From positions 62,001-126,000 of the forward strand of contig QVRM01005424.1 in NCBI GenBank assembly GCA_003439945.1: a stretch of DNA of 64,000 nt, given 5' to 3'. Both the position numbers and the translations under genes were made by a program. Shown piece after piece: positions 45,434 through 56,219 of the stretch. The number at the start of each line of letters is the position of its first letter. Position 1 is the first letter of the stretch. Source of the DNA: Dermanyssus gallinae (Eukaryota > Arthropoda > Arachnida > Mesostigmata > Dermanyssidae). The notes beneath the pieces were generated by a model. The model was not told the origin of the DNA. It did no database searches and worked only from the letters and a program-made list of their open reading frames with translations.

Positions 45434-46661
45434 GTCTACAAAAAAGTTTTGTTCGTTTTTTTTTATTATTCTCTACGGACAAAACCGAAAAAAACTTTTT
45501 GTAGTCTTAAATATATATTTATAAGAATGTTCTGTTATACAATGGACACCACCTCCCCAAAGCTAGCCTTGTAAGGTGTATTTTATATTGGAGCGGAAAA
45601 CGTGTTCAAGTAGGGTCATGTCACCCGTGTTCATGATGATTTTCAGCATAGGAGCCTTCCTACAATCGTTAATAGAAACATAATTACACTTTTTCCTACA
45701 ACAACTATTGTCTTCATCCTCAAACTTCGAGATGACTCGAGGACGCGTGACGTCGCTTTTCCCTAAGCCTAACTAATTTGCACTTATCTTATCGTATAGC
45801 CCGAAATAGACGCGGCGTCCCTTCGACGTAGTGCGACTACCCACAAGAGCTGGCTGATAGCTATAATCGGGGCTACGCGATTGCCCGCTTTTCGCATCTA
45901 CTATTCAATTACCGCTACCTCTTTAAGAAGCCTTTTCAACGCCTTCGCCAATTAGCCCAAGGCCTTCACCGTGACGCCTCTAGAATAGTACAAACGGTAT
46001 AACAATGGGTCCATTCTAGTGGCTATTCGCTATTTGAGAACATTTGCTTATTCTTTCTGCGTCTGCAAGGCTTCCCCAGCCATCCTACAAATTTCGTCGA
46101 CCGGGGTCACGAGACATAACGCGGCTACTTTAACAGAGAACTGCGGCGCTCCATGCGAAGTGTGTGTGTGTTGTTGTTATTAGTATTTCGTTTTATTATA
46201 TGGTGGTTAGGTTCAAATGTATGTCACCACTTCTCCCCTAGCACCGCTTTTACCCGCCTCGAAGCAATTTTTCTTCAATAGAATTCTTCAATTCTATAGA
46301 ATACAGTTTAAGTTAAATTATGTTTTCCGTCTCTATTCTAACGTTAATTGTACTCTATAGATTTTTCTTAAAATCTAGAGAATACAGACAAAGTAAGAAT
46401 AGTCCGTAAGTGATCTCTATCTAGCACAAATACTCTGCTTGATATGCGAAAAGCATGCGGGCCTAGAAAGAGAAAGAGAGAGACTCAGCCAACAAAGAAC
46501 GCAACGAATCACACTATAGTGCGGAACAGAATAAGATCGTTTCGTACCACGCAATGTTGCTGTGATTATAAAGCTGACCACGTACCTGACAGCCTGAGTC
46601 GTCGGTAGGAGAACGACGTTCTCATTGGCGTCCTTTTTGCCATCCTCCTTTGCGCTCCGCT
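34349..46661 (-). CDS. Caspase (cysteine-aspartate protease), at least four exons, 5' end missing
   Basis: Cysteine protease of the C14 family, cleaving after Asp in apoptosis or immune signalling. Exons in transcript order: 46661-46586, 39126-38949, 38620-38140, 34551-34349; phases 2, 0 and 1 match at each junction, giving 311 residues without the true N-terminus. Large subunit: [11 protein letters not shown] and [12 protein letters not shown], catalytic His in LLSHGERG (model residue 121), catalytic Cys in QACRG (residue 163). A linker of about 60 residues with a polyGln run follows, with an Asp (IHED) suited to processing. Small subunit: [34 protein letters not shown], stop. The S1-pocket Arg is kept (AYRD), but the two Trp residues usually seen in SWRN and GSWF are Tyr and Pro. 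The visible prodomain is short, as in effector caspases, but upstream exons may exist. Whether it is an initiator or an effector is not settled. Confidence 0.88.
36671..36820 (+). repeat. (TA)n array punctuated by TGCA
   Basis: About 150 bp of TA repeats interrupted three times by TATGCATAT (near 36716, 36758 and 36786). Self-complementary throughout. Confidence 0.95.
37905..37961 (+). repeat. (TA)n array near caspase exon
   Basis: TA repeats about 180 bp downstream of the donor of the catalytic caspase exon, followed by (GATA)n at 37995-38012. Confidence 0.95.
38140..38620 (-). CDS. Caspase exon with catalytic His and Cys and polyQ linker
   Basis: Acceptor CTCATAG|GTCGAT and donor ACAG|GTAGGC. 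Catalytic His codon at 38510-38512 and Cys codon (TGT) at 38384-38386 within [19 protein letters not shown] precedes the Cys, as in most caspases. After it comes an acidic and basic linker with about eleven Gln encoded by mixed CAG/CAA, then the first strand of the small subunit, GYVAYRD. Confidence 0.93.
38949..39126 (-). CDS. Caspase exon, start of large subunit
   Basis: Acceptor TTTGCAG|TCAAGC and donor TTTCAG|GTTAAA. Encodes [18 protein letters not shown], then [16 protein letters not shown] and FTRLHFQ, the first strand and helix of the caspase fold (family pattern: R-x-G-T-D-x-D-x3-L). Ends on a codon boundary. Confidence 0.88.
39338..39385 (-). repeat. Solo mariner terminal repeat
   Basis: On the - strand GGTGGATCAAAAAGTTCGTA GCATGGAATAC, the same end sequence as mariner copies 1 and 3. 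No convincing transposase is attached. It lies in the caspase intron. Confidence 0.55.
39839..39897 (+). repeat. (TA)n array in caspase intron
   Basis: About 28 TA units. Confidence 0.95.
41220..42230 (-). pseudogene. LINE-B copy, 5'-truncated and internally deleted
   Basis: Same family as 43323-44333 in opposite orientation. On the - strand it carries RT pieces ([20 protein letters not shown]), the PHLDYI-like segment, then a junction near 41700 where sequence matching 43510 jumps to sequence matching 43830, removing about 320 bp. It ends [20 protein letters not shown] and a 3' part with GAATAAATCATGTTTAA beside TA repeats. Confidence 0.75.
42485..43245 (+). pseudogene. LINE-A copy (jockey-like RT C-terminus), frameshifted
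   Basis: [18 protein letters not shown] and [16 protein letters not shown] belong to the RT thumb region. After a frameshift near 42750: [34 protein letters not shown]-terminal zinc-knuckle remnant (KQCTCRHC) lies near 43145. Same clade as 54987-55628. Confidence 0.75.
43281..43323 (+). repeat. (TA)n array at the 5' edge of LINE-B
   Basis: TA repeats that end exactly where the LINE-B sequence begins. Confidence 0.95.
43323..44333 (+). mobile_element. LINE-B 3' half with open C-terminal reading frame and tandem 3' tail
   Basis: About 195 codons from [12 protein letters not shown] to SESGL (stop at 43910-43912): [20 protein letters not shown] and [20 protein letters not shown] are the usual C-terminal RT signatures of CR1/jockey-like LINEs. 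The non-coding 3' part ends AATAAACCACGTTTGAAATT and a (TTGAAA)-type tandem repeat at about 44309-44331, followed by a TA array. 5'-truncated right after another TA array. Not expected to be active. Confidence 0.8.
44332..44399 (+). repeat. (TA)n array at the 3' edge of LINE-B
   Basis: Begins directly after the TTGAAA tail of [25 protein letters not shown], then pure AT repeats. Confidence 0.95.
45431..45510. mobile_element. Tiny palindromic element (MITE-like)
   Basis: Left end TTAGGTCTACAAAAAAGTTT and right end, read inverted, TTAAGACTACAAAAAGTTTT. The whole 80 bp folds into one hairpin with an AT-rich loop. It lies beside a TA array. Confidence 0.45.
46586..46661 (-). CDS. Probable caspase N-terminal exon
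   Basis: A 76-bp open segment between acceptor TTGTCACAG|AGCGG and donor GTCAG|GTACGTG. In the phase that joins the next caspase exon it reads [20 protein letters not shown] then TQAV, followed by a Ser made from AG+T. Charged, low-complexity prodomain-like. It is linked to the caspase only by strand, strong splice sites and matching phase across a 7.5 kb intron. Confidence 0.5.
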
Positions 46662-46864
46662 CTGTGACAATCCGCAAAATAACGCCATTCAGTTAGCATT
46701 GACAGCTTTTGATGATTCACAAAAAGGTACACAAATATGCATATCTATAAATCAGTTTACAGATAGTAGTGACCGTATATATATATATATATATATATAT
46801 ACGTGTCCGGCACGACACTGCATTTTTCTTTATTATTAATTATGCACAACTGAGCTTGAAGCTT

Positions 46865-46868
<4 letters not shown>

Positions 46869-46901
<33 letters not shown>

Positions 46902-47056
46902 AGAAGTCCAAACCGAGTTCGCTCAACCTTAAAGGGTTCTAGATTCCGTAAAAATTCGCATCTTTCCTAATGGAATGGGAGAGAGCGGAAATGTCTTCTC
47001 TAAGATTCACCATGAAAATACTAATGTTTGTCGTACCGATAAGCTCCATTCCATTC

Positions 47057-47098
<42 letters not shown>

Positions 47099-47215
47099 TA
47101 TATGCATATATATATATATATATAGATTATCCAAACCCAGTTTGGCCAAACTTGAAAGGGTCGTGGAGGTCGTTAGAGTAACAATTGGTTGCAATGGAAT
47201 GAAGGTGCGGAAATG
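46869..47215 (+). repeat. Two diverged units, each headed by a (TA)n array
   Basis: Unit 1: TA array at 46869-46898, then GTCCAAACCGAGTTCGCTCA...CTTAAAGGGT...ATGGAATG...CGGAAATGT. Unit 2: TA array at 47060-47124, then ATCCAAACCCAGTTTGGCCA...CTTGAAAGGGT...ATGGAATG...CGGAAATGT. Same order of motifs, so a repeated element of unknown type. Confidence 0.65.
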
Positions 47216-48006
47216 TTAACCGTTAACCAGTTTACATATATACCGGTGAGGGGCACCTTGGCTAGGTGGGCCAGCCCAAGCCTGGACCTAACGCCTTGAG
47301 TTATGCCCCGAGCGGGCTGTGCGCACGTTCTTACATAATAAATGTATATCTTAAAACACATAAATATAAATCTGTATATATATCTGCTGAGCCAGACGCA
47401 AAAAGAGTGACAAGCCTCATTTGAGCCCCATTTGTGAGTTGTCGACGTCGTCCGCACACTGGCCAGTCATAATAATTTCTTTATCAACTTCACAATCACC
47501 ATCACCGTCGTCATTCTCAACCTAAAGATCTTTCATCCTCAATCAATCAATGAGACCAACATGATGAACACTACCAGCCTTGGTCATGGATAAACACGCT
47601 CCAATACCTACATGCATTTATACGCATAAATGCAGCTCGTACACAGTTGAATATCAAGGTCAGCTGAACTTCGAGATGGTACGCAACTGTCTCTGTTGGA
47701 GTAACAGAAAAGAAAGCAACGAGAGCAGCCACTGTCAAGCCTCGCAGACATAATACATCATCTCCTTTCAAGATATGCTAGATTTAGTCGTTGCGACTCT
47801 CGCCATCTTGTGCGCTTGACTTGCTTGTGTACATTTCTCTCGTCTCTCTCTCTCTACCGTTTTCCACTCCATTATAAAATCTTATCTATTCGATGTATGT
47901 TTACCGTATCGTATCTTTCTGTAGCCTACCACAAAAGAGCACACATAGCATACAACAGCACACCGAGCAACGCTGACACAGAGAAAACATCACAGGCGGC
48001 CAAGCC

Positions 48007-48494
48007 GGGAGGAGAGGAAGAGAAGAGAAAAGAAAAAGAAAAAGAAAGAGAAAGAGAAAGATAGAAAGAGAAAGAGAAAGAGAAAGAGAAAGATAGGAGA
48101 AAGAGAAAAGAAAGAGAAAGAAAAGAGAAAGAGAAAGAGAAAGGAAAGAGAAAGAGAAAGAGAAATATAAAAGAAAAGAAAAGAAAGAAAAGAAGAGAAA
48201 GAGCAAGATAAATATAAGAGAAAAGAAATATAAATATAAATATAAAGAAAAGATAAGATGGAGAAAGGATAAAATAAAGATAGAGAAAGAGAAATATAAA
48301 GAAAAGAAATATAAAATAAGAAAAGATATAATAGAATAAAATATAAATAAAATATAAATAGAATAGAAAATAAAATATAAAGAGAAAAATATAGATAAAT
48401 ATAAATATAAATATAGAAATATAAAAAAATTAAATATAAATAAATAAAATATAAATTAAATATAAATATAAATATAATATAAATATAATATATA
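48007..48494 (+). repeat. Long polypurine tract, (GAAA/GAGAAA)n grading into (AAATAT)n
   Basis: About 170 bp almost purely purine on the + strand, followed by about 320 bp of A-rich AAATAT-type repeats. Confidence 0.95.
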
Positions 48495-50780
48495 CATTCA
48501 ATACTAACAAATATATAGAACCACCATCTATAGGTATACCAGGTGTGCTGCTTCCATGACGCTATATTGTGTTTGTTGGATTGTCATTTTGCAGATTTTA
48601 TGTTTATATATTACATACTGTTTTAGCATTATTGAGTTTCTTCGTGATTTCGAAAGAGTGATCTCGTTACGTTAATATGATTTCAAATATCTCTCCACCT
48701 AATCATCGCTGGAGAGCAGTGTAAGTCCAAAATTCTGTTGGAGCAACTTGGTCCAGCCGTGTGAAATAGGCCAATATTTCCTTTCTCCTAGAGCAAGCTC
48801 ACGATTTCTCTGCTGTCTAGATCATCTTCGGTGGCATCTAGATTCAGGAAATTATTTTAACGAATCACTAGGGGTGACTGCTTTGGCGGCTAACGCATCG
48901 TTCACAACCGGCGTTACCGTGGCAACCAAGAACAACAGAGCGAGCAAAAGCCATCAAGGCATCCACAAATGTGTTTTTCAGAGATTTAGAAAAGCATGAC
49001 AGTTTGTCACGGGTGTGCACATATCACGGTGCCATGGTGCGTCGTCATGTCGGAAGATTTAACAGTTTTCGTCCTGTTGGCCAATCCTCTGACTTTCTCA
49101 GCCCGTGCTTCGCTCAAACGGTTGCACACAGCACCTGTCGACATCAACTTTTTCGTTTTTCGAAGTAGTGTAATGGACCACTTAGGAATACGCTATCCAG
49201 TGGAACGGGACGCATGATCTCTTATGGGTGGAGTTCACTTTTAGCATCAGCTTAGGGACGATGGCTCTTTAGTTCCCAGAAATTTTGGTCGCATCACGCT
49301 ACCGCAATGATACAGATGCTCTAACTCCGCCTGTCTCTTCCATCCTTGAACGGTGTGGCCCGAGTTAGCTGGCCGAAGACAACCCACCAGGCTACTAAAA
49401 ATAGAGCTGTTTTTTGGAATGACCGGGTCTCACACATATAGCTTCACTGGAACGAGCCATCAGCCTAGCATTTTTCAAGCGAGTACTGGGTTTATACATC
49501 TCCACCAAAAATCACGTCACATAACCTCTGGCCGAAACACCACTATTCGACAAAGAGCTTCAAAACTGCTGTTTAGTTGTTTTCGTTGTAGTTTGTTAAT
49601 TTCCACAAATCGTATAACACATGTATGGGTACTGTGACTTGCTGTGTCACCGATGCCGTCCTGTTATCGGGATATTTGGCAACCCTGTGGTCGCCAAAAG
49701 ATGATCCCTTTAACTAATTTGACATCCTTAATTTCAGCTTGCACATGGTAAGTACCTGACAGAAGTGACAATTTTTTTAGTGTTACAATGCTGTTATTGT
49801 AACCTATTCAGGTTACCGCCTTCGTTTTCGGTAACAATTTTCGTTACGAAAAAGTGCCATTTAACTCCTATCAAGCAATTTCTGCACTCAAACGCTCTAT
49901 CAAGCCTACCCTATCAAGCACGCTCTTTCTGCACTCAAACGCTGAAGCAGGTTTGTCTCGCTTTCTTTGTGTAGAAGCCACAGATCTTCCTCGCTCGCAT
50001 AGCCAGCATCTATTAGAAGGTAGATAATAGAAACACCTACAAACTAATCGTAAATTAGTAAACAGTCAGAAAATTATCAGGACCTTTTTCAAACCACACA
50101 GTCCTTCTGGACCTTAGGCCTGTAAACCACCCGAAGCTTACGAGCCGTTTCTGCGGCGCTAAAGCCTTCCACAAAAATGCCACATCACTGTGTGACAATT
50201 TTAACACAATTTCGTCAACGCCAATAACAAAAACATTCCATTCTACACATTTCTACACAACATGTGTGATAATCAATCTGACTTTAGTAAATGCAAAAAC
50301 ATTCCATTTGAGTGGAAACTCATCAGGGGGGGGGGTGGCCATATAGTTATAAAAGGGTCGCTTTTGCTCTCCCTTGAACGACGGAGTGCGGATCGTTTTA
50401 GCGAATTGTACAAGCCTTTGCGTCGTAGAAAGGAGGATTCGCGCGTATTCGCATTCACTTATCCACCAGTTTCCCGCGACAAATGACCTCTATACGTAGT
50501 TACATACTGAATATGAGACTGTTTATTAGTCATTGTTGAGGTGTCATTGTTCTAATTGTAGCCTGTTGTGTTTTGTGTACGTCGTGTTTGTCTCTGTTTC
50601 CAACGACTGGTGTTGTGTTCCAATCAAGAGAGAAAGATACGAAACGAGCTCGGTAACTTAACTCGCGGTCGGCCCTCATGTCACGTCGTCTACCTCACCA
50701 ATTGGCGTCGAAATGCTAGACTAATAATGCTAGACGAGGATCCTTAACGAGCCAGTTAAGGATGCTACGCGCTGCAGCAT

Positions 50781-50783
<3 letters not shown>

Positions 50784-50862
<79 letters not shown>
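50784..50862 (+). repeat. (TA)n array
   Basis: About 39 TA units. Confidence 0.95.
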
Positions 50863-50867
<5 letters not shown>

Positions 50868-51055
50868 TTGTCTTCCTTCTCTCGGTCAATGAGTCAACGA
50901 AGTAAGTGTTATGGGCAGCCGATTCCCACTGGCTACAACAGTACCGTACACATATTTGTGTTAGTTATTTGGTCAGTACAGTAAGAAGAAATTAAATAAG
51001 TAAGCAATTGAATATTTTGTTTTTCTTTGTTACTGTACTCTCATTGGGGCCTGTA

Positions 51056-52118
51056 CTAAGTGGATCAAAAAGTTCGGAATACAAGCAATAGACGGAAAAG
51101 GACCACGTGTTTTTTATTGTTCAGTATAGTTCTCTAAACGTAATACATCAAATCTAACGACGCACACAACAGACGTTACCACGATTCAAATATTGAGAAT
51201 CTTTATATCCAAAATACTTGTCTACGGTGCACATCACATCAATGTTGCTCTGATATCTCTTTCCGAAGGGTTACTTATTGAGGTTATCATATAGTAATTC
51301 AAAATTTCCTGTAGAAATGTGGTCAATTATATCAATAGTGGTGTCCTTCTGCGTCCCAGAAAGGATCGTTAACACCTTGGAGCCAAGGGATAGTAAGCCT
51401 TTCGACATCTTCTCGTTCTGACGTGATCCAGGGTTCGCCGGTGGTTACAAATCGGCCCAAAAAACCTGTGGATTTTGTTTCAAAACTCACAAATTGCTCC
51501 TTAAAATAAGCACGTCTACCAGTGTTTGCTCAAACGTTAGCTCGTGCGGCAGCCACTTTTCTTTATTTGTTTTATGCATAAACGTTAACGTAATATTTGA
51601 CGTAGTGTACCATAGCTAATGTCCATCTCTTCCGGCCAGTATAGATTTCTGGCACAGTTTTCTCATACGAAGCTGTATGACCGTCCAGAGCGTGTTGCAT
51701 CCTCGGTGCCCAGACTGCCTCTTCTAATGAAACAACCGGTTTCGTAAGGGTAGTGTACGCCTGTTCACTAGTTCCGTAAAGCGCGTCTAATTTGGCTTTA
51801 ATTTTTGTGCAGTTAACTCGCCGTTCTGCTTCATTGTCATTGGAAGGTCTGACACTAACGTTCTATTAGTTAAACCGTTCTGGTATATAATATATATTTA
51901 TTCAATTTCAAATCATTCACGGTCGGACCATGACATTTGGGTCCCTACAACCGTTCTGGTTGTAGTTGCGCTACGTGCTACTAACGCAATTCCAAACGAA
52001 ACCCGCATGATACTTATTTTCGTTACTTTGTACGAAGAACATCTCTCTCCGATGCTATAGTCGGCATGAGCGTTTTGAAGTCGTAAACAGGCGATGCCAC
52101 GAAGTTTTTGATCTCCTA
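51056..52118 (-). mobile_element. Mariner transposon, decayed (copy 3)
   Basis: Same family as copy 1: starts GTGGATCAAAAAGTTCGGAA at 51058 and ends with the inverted GGAGATCAAAAACTTCG near 52115. On the - strand TVDKYFGYKDSQYLNRG corresponds to the C-terminal AVDEYF region. 51960-52020 aligns with 17300-17360 of copy 1. An A+T-rich insert of about 60 bp lies around 51886-51946. Confidence 0.65.
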
Positions 52119-52369
52119 GTAGATGGCCTGCCCCTCTACGACAAGAGAAGTGATAGAATAAAATCCGGTGTGACCCATACATTTTTTATTTTATACATTA
52201 GGAATGTATTCTTTCTAGAATTTTGCACCAAAATATTATTCAGTATATATATATATATATAATACTTCTGGACAATCGCGTTGCAATCATATTTACTATA
52301 GACAGAATATTACTATTTGTAATCATATAATAAGTTAATGTGCCAAAACATAGTTTGATTAATTTAAGA

Positions 52370-52445
52370 TTTCACCACCTTACCTTCATTTGCCCTAATC
52401 AGCGCCACCATGCGATTTGGTATTGATCTGCTCAATATAATTAAA
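52370..52445 (-). pseudogene. Possible Tc1-type transposase C-terminal scrap
   Basis: On the - strand reads SRSIPNRMVALIRANEGKVV, like the S-(I/M)-P-x-R-(M/I) ending of Tc1 transposases. Only about 25 codons, with no inverted repeats recognised. Confidence 0.3.
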
Positions 52446-52847
52446 TAATTGCTGTGGTCAAGCTTTTCTCAGAACCCGTTATTGGCTCTCTACCACTGAG
52501 TAATGTTACTTGCTGATGAACAAGAAACTCTACTAGAGACTTGATTATGAGACATTTGCAAATAGAGCGACAGTGATTATACTGAGATCGCTAATTCGAA
52601 CGTCTTTTAATTGGCGTACGCGTCACTATTATGTGTGAGTTTAAAATACGTCTAAAGTCAGATATGATGAGTAATGCGATTTTTGTCCGGAAGCGTATAT
52701 ATATATATATATATATATATGTTTCGCGCTTTCCAAGCAATCGTACTTGAATGCATAATGTTAAAAACGCCTGTACAAGATGACAACATGTTACGCTTCA
52801 TTCAAGAGCGTTGCATACGAATGTGCACACACACACAAGACTCGAAG

Positions 52848-52850
<3 letters not shown>

Positions 52851-52887
<37 letters not shown>

Positions 52888-52946
52888 TACATATATACAT
52901 ATATACATATATACATATATACATATATACATATATACATATATAC
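52851..52946 (+). repeat. (TA)n followed by (ACATATAT)n
   Basis: TA repeats, then about eight 8-bp units of the ATACATAT type. Confidence 0.95.
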
Positions 52947-54090
52947 CCGATGGGTCTCGCTCTTTAGACGGGTGAGTCATCTTATAATCGATTTCAATTA
53001 TTCTGGAGCGATTTAGAAAGCAAAGCGTTGAAGCAGGCGCAGGTGCAGTACAAAATGCTTCACAGCTAAACCAGACGCCTATATATACATATACATAAGG
53101 CGAGAATAAGACTTCGGCAAATATGGAGGGAGGCAGAGAGGGGGGGGCGGGAAGCAAAGAACTAGGGAGAAATAGGAGAGAAAGGATACAGAGAGAGGAT
53201 ATATTCGTGGCGCACCGAAGCATGAACTACGACTTCCGCTTAAGACACTTTACCATTGATTGTAACCATCATCGTCATGATGGCCATCCATCGTTCTCAT
53301 TCGCACTGGCGTCTAAGTGAATAAATCCGTTTTGACGAGACGGCGATCGACCGAGCGTGCTGCCTGTAGATCGGTAGATTTTCATTTCAGACAAAGTCGA
53401 ATCGCACAATCATCCATCAATAGCCAAACACCGTACACGTATATCCGCGTGCGTAGACTTTTTGTGCGCCTTTGTACGACCATTTACTGAAGCAGGCAAC
53501 GCCTCATCAGGCGCTAAGGGTGCTAGCTTACGCACCACCACATGAGTCGTTCCGGCGGGCGGATGACTTCATGCTTGTGAAGTGACCAATTCGTTTGTAA
53601 GAGAGAATTCATTGACACCTTTAGTCGGACACTGTCTGGCGTGCGCACTAAAACCGACCCGGGTCTTCCAGGGACGACGGAAAAACACTCCCCCCCCCAC
53701 CCACTGAGCATGATCCTCGCATGCATGGGACGCAACTGTAACCGACACACCAGCCCCTTTGATGGTCAATGCACGTGCGAATCGAAGCGATTATGCTTCC
53801 AGGTTACTAGGCGCTAACAAATGCAGATAATACTTTGGCGTTGGTTATCCGCACCAGTTTTGTCAGTTGGCGTTCGAAACAATAGAAAACCCAAGCATCC
53901 TTACATTCACGCTGAATCAGAACGTCGACAACTTAACCTTTGGATGGGAGACCAGAATTTTTTCGTCAGAGAGACTATTTAACGAGGAAATGCAGCATCT
54001 GTTCGGATCACGTTGTGAAACTGTACTAATCCTGGGTTAGATAACCTGTAACTGCACGTTCGCGCGGAGACAATTATTAACTTCAACGTG

Positions 54091-54130
<40 letters not shown>

Positions 54131-54210
54131 TAGACAAAAACAATGAATTCACCGATAATGTCTTATGAAAGCAAGCAATCACTAGAGATGACCAAGCATA
54201 GGTTAGCAAA

Positions 54211-54300
54211 TTAGTGGCGCCGTGGTCAAGGGGACTTGTGCGCTAGTCATAGTTGTTATCTACCGGGGTGTAGCCGGTTTCATTCCTGTTGTTGATCGAA
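54211..54300 (+). mobile_element. tRNA-like segment, possible third SINE
   Basis: GGCGCCGTGGTCAAGGGGAC has an A-box-like GTGGTCAAGGGG, and GGTTTCATTCC about 50 bp later resembles a B box. No CCA-ready acceptor stem can be closed, so it is not called as a tRNA gene. Confidence 0.3.
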
Positions 54301-54791
54301 TTTTCTTTGAGTGATGAGAGAGTGTTGAGAATAGGTGATATACCATACCGTTAAGAGTCAGCGGCTATGCTGCCACAAGGACTGTTGGGGAAACCCTAGA
54401 TATCTCAACATGTCCGGCCCTCGGCGCATTGAAGATATACCTACACTGTGAGTTCCAAGCTTGTTGAGGACGGAGGATGGTCAACAATTAAAAACAATCT
54501 TCTTAGAAAATGTTTTAATTCTAGGTTACCAAATTGCAGTTACAGTGATGATGAACGCGCGCGCTCGTTACGGTTTTCATTAAATTCCCACCCCGAAACG
54601 TAGCTCAGACCAGTAAGAGAAATTCCGAAGAACGAAAATGAGCAAAGTTACTAATCAGCTATAGTATTCACGAGATTAGGCCGCGGACTATGCTTACGAC
54701 AGTACATCGCAAATGTAATTTTGACCACACTTAAATAAATACAAATCTATAAGGTCAATGTTTGATCTATTTATTTGAATCGGTGCGTACG

Positions 54792-54891
<100 letters not shown>

Positions 54892-54986
54892 AATTTTTTG
54901 TGTTTTAGAAAATACAATTGTCTTGTATGAACGTTTCAAATAATTATACAAATATTAAAATATTAAAAGTGGTTAAAGCTAACCTC

Positions 54987-55628
54987 CTATGCGTCCGCAC
55001 CTTGTCTGCGCCGAGTCGCATCTGATAGGCTATTCAACGACGGTAACGCAGCACACGATGGCACCGCGTGGTACCTGGGGCATCTTTCACCACATCTTAT
55101 ACAGATACATGTATCTGCAGGTGCATGAAACCCCCCCCCCGTCCCGCATAAAACGTGATGAAAGCCATGAACAGCAAAGCGCGTGAGAACGTGTCGGTTC
55201 GTTCGTCCGGCCTGTTTCCATGTTTCAGAAGTAATCGCACCCGCGCTATAGAAATCAGGATCGATCTCCGTCATTTTCCCCTCCCAAGAGCTGATAAATT
55301 GCGCGTAGGCCGGACTGGAAGGGAGTTTGAATCTACGCTTCAGGTCCTCTATAAGCAACGGCGTGTCGCATCTGTTCAGCGATTTACGAAGCAGACCTAG
55401 AGCTCGCTTCAGGAATGCAGGCTTAATCCGCTCGAGCTTTTCGAGTTGCGCCGACAAGAGACAATCCCAGATGACCTGTATTCCGTAGGAGGCGACTGGC
55501 GCTACCGTCATGTTGAACAAAGCCAGCGTCGTTCGTAGGGATAGTCTCGAACGAGTTCGTATACTAACACTTGCAACCAGCGCTCGGCGTGCTCTGTCCG
55601 TAATGTGTTCCACGAACGCACGAAGTTA
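54987..55628 (-). mobile_element. LINE-A 3' coding end with intact 208-codon frame
   Basis: Carries FNMTVAPVASYGIQVIWDCL and KLERIKPAFLKRALGLL (RT C-terminus), then RHVLTRFAVHGFHHVLC and a cysteine-rich CICIRCGERC...YHAVPSC zinc knuckle, ending GADA and stop. The 5' part of the element is missing beyond a stop at about 55628. A short deletion follows LGLLRKS. Strongly reminiscent of tick and mite jockey-like elements. Confidence 0.8.
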
Positions 55629-55933
55629 AATATAACAAGAGAAAGCAATTATTCAGTCGAAACTGTTCAATGCCCCACAACAAACGACCCCTACCGTGTT
55701 TCTATTGGCACCCTTTATACCTGTTTGACTCGTAGCCCGATGATGAATCGGGGTCGAATTTGGTCAAATGATCGCATCGACGTGCCCAGATTTTGCGCAC
55801 GTCGCACACACACAGCGTCAGCCAACTGTGCCCACAGGTTGTGCTGCTTCTGCTGCGGTATTCTTATTATGATTTATTTATGACACGTTTATTTAATAAT
55901 TAAAACAAAAGAGAGAATATTAAATCAAACTCG

Positions 55934-55935
<2 letters not shown>

Positions 55936-55980
<45 letters not shown>

Positions 55981-55987
55981 CATATAT
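55936..55987 (+). repeat. (TA)n array
   Basis: TA repeats ending in CATACATATAT. Confidence 0.95.
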
Positions 55988-56219
55988 TGCTGCGATAAAG
56001 AGAAGCTCTGTTTTAACAGAGCAGCTACTATCCCAGCGGCCAGCTACGATCCCTGGAGAGTCGAACGGGTCAACGCCGGGCCCGGACCCGCTGTCGGCAC
56101 AGGATCGGCCAGGAGGAGGAGGGTGGAGGATGGCTGTATCAATGGAATGCCTGCTAGTGGTGGCTAGCGGAAGCTCGCTGCGTGATGGCCCCAACACTTT
56201 TCGAGGTAACAGCAATAAC

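Noticed and set aside
48010..48180. Regular spacing of GAAA units considered as a CRISPR-like array
   Set aside because: No spacers of constant length between fixed repeats; it is a simple purine microsatellite, and the context is eukaryotic.
54211..54290. tRNA gene
   Set aside because: A- and B-box-like motifs exist, but acceptor, anticodon and variable arms cannot be paired. Listed only as a tRNA-like repeat.
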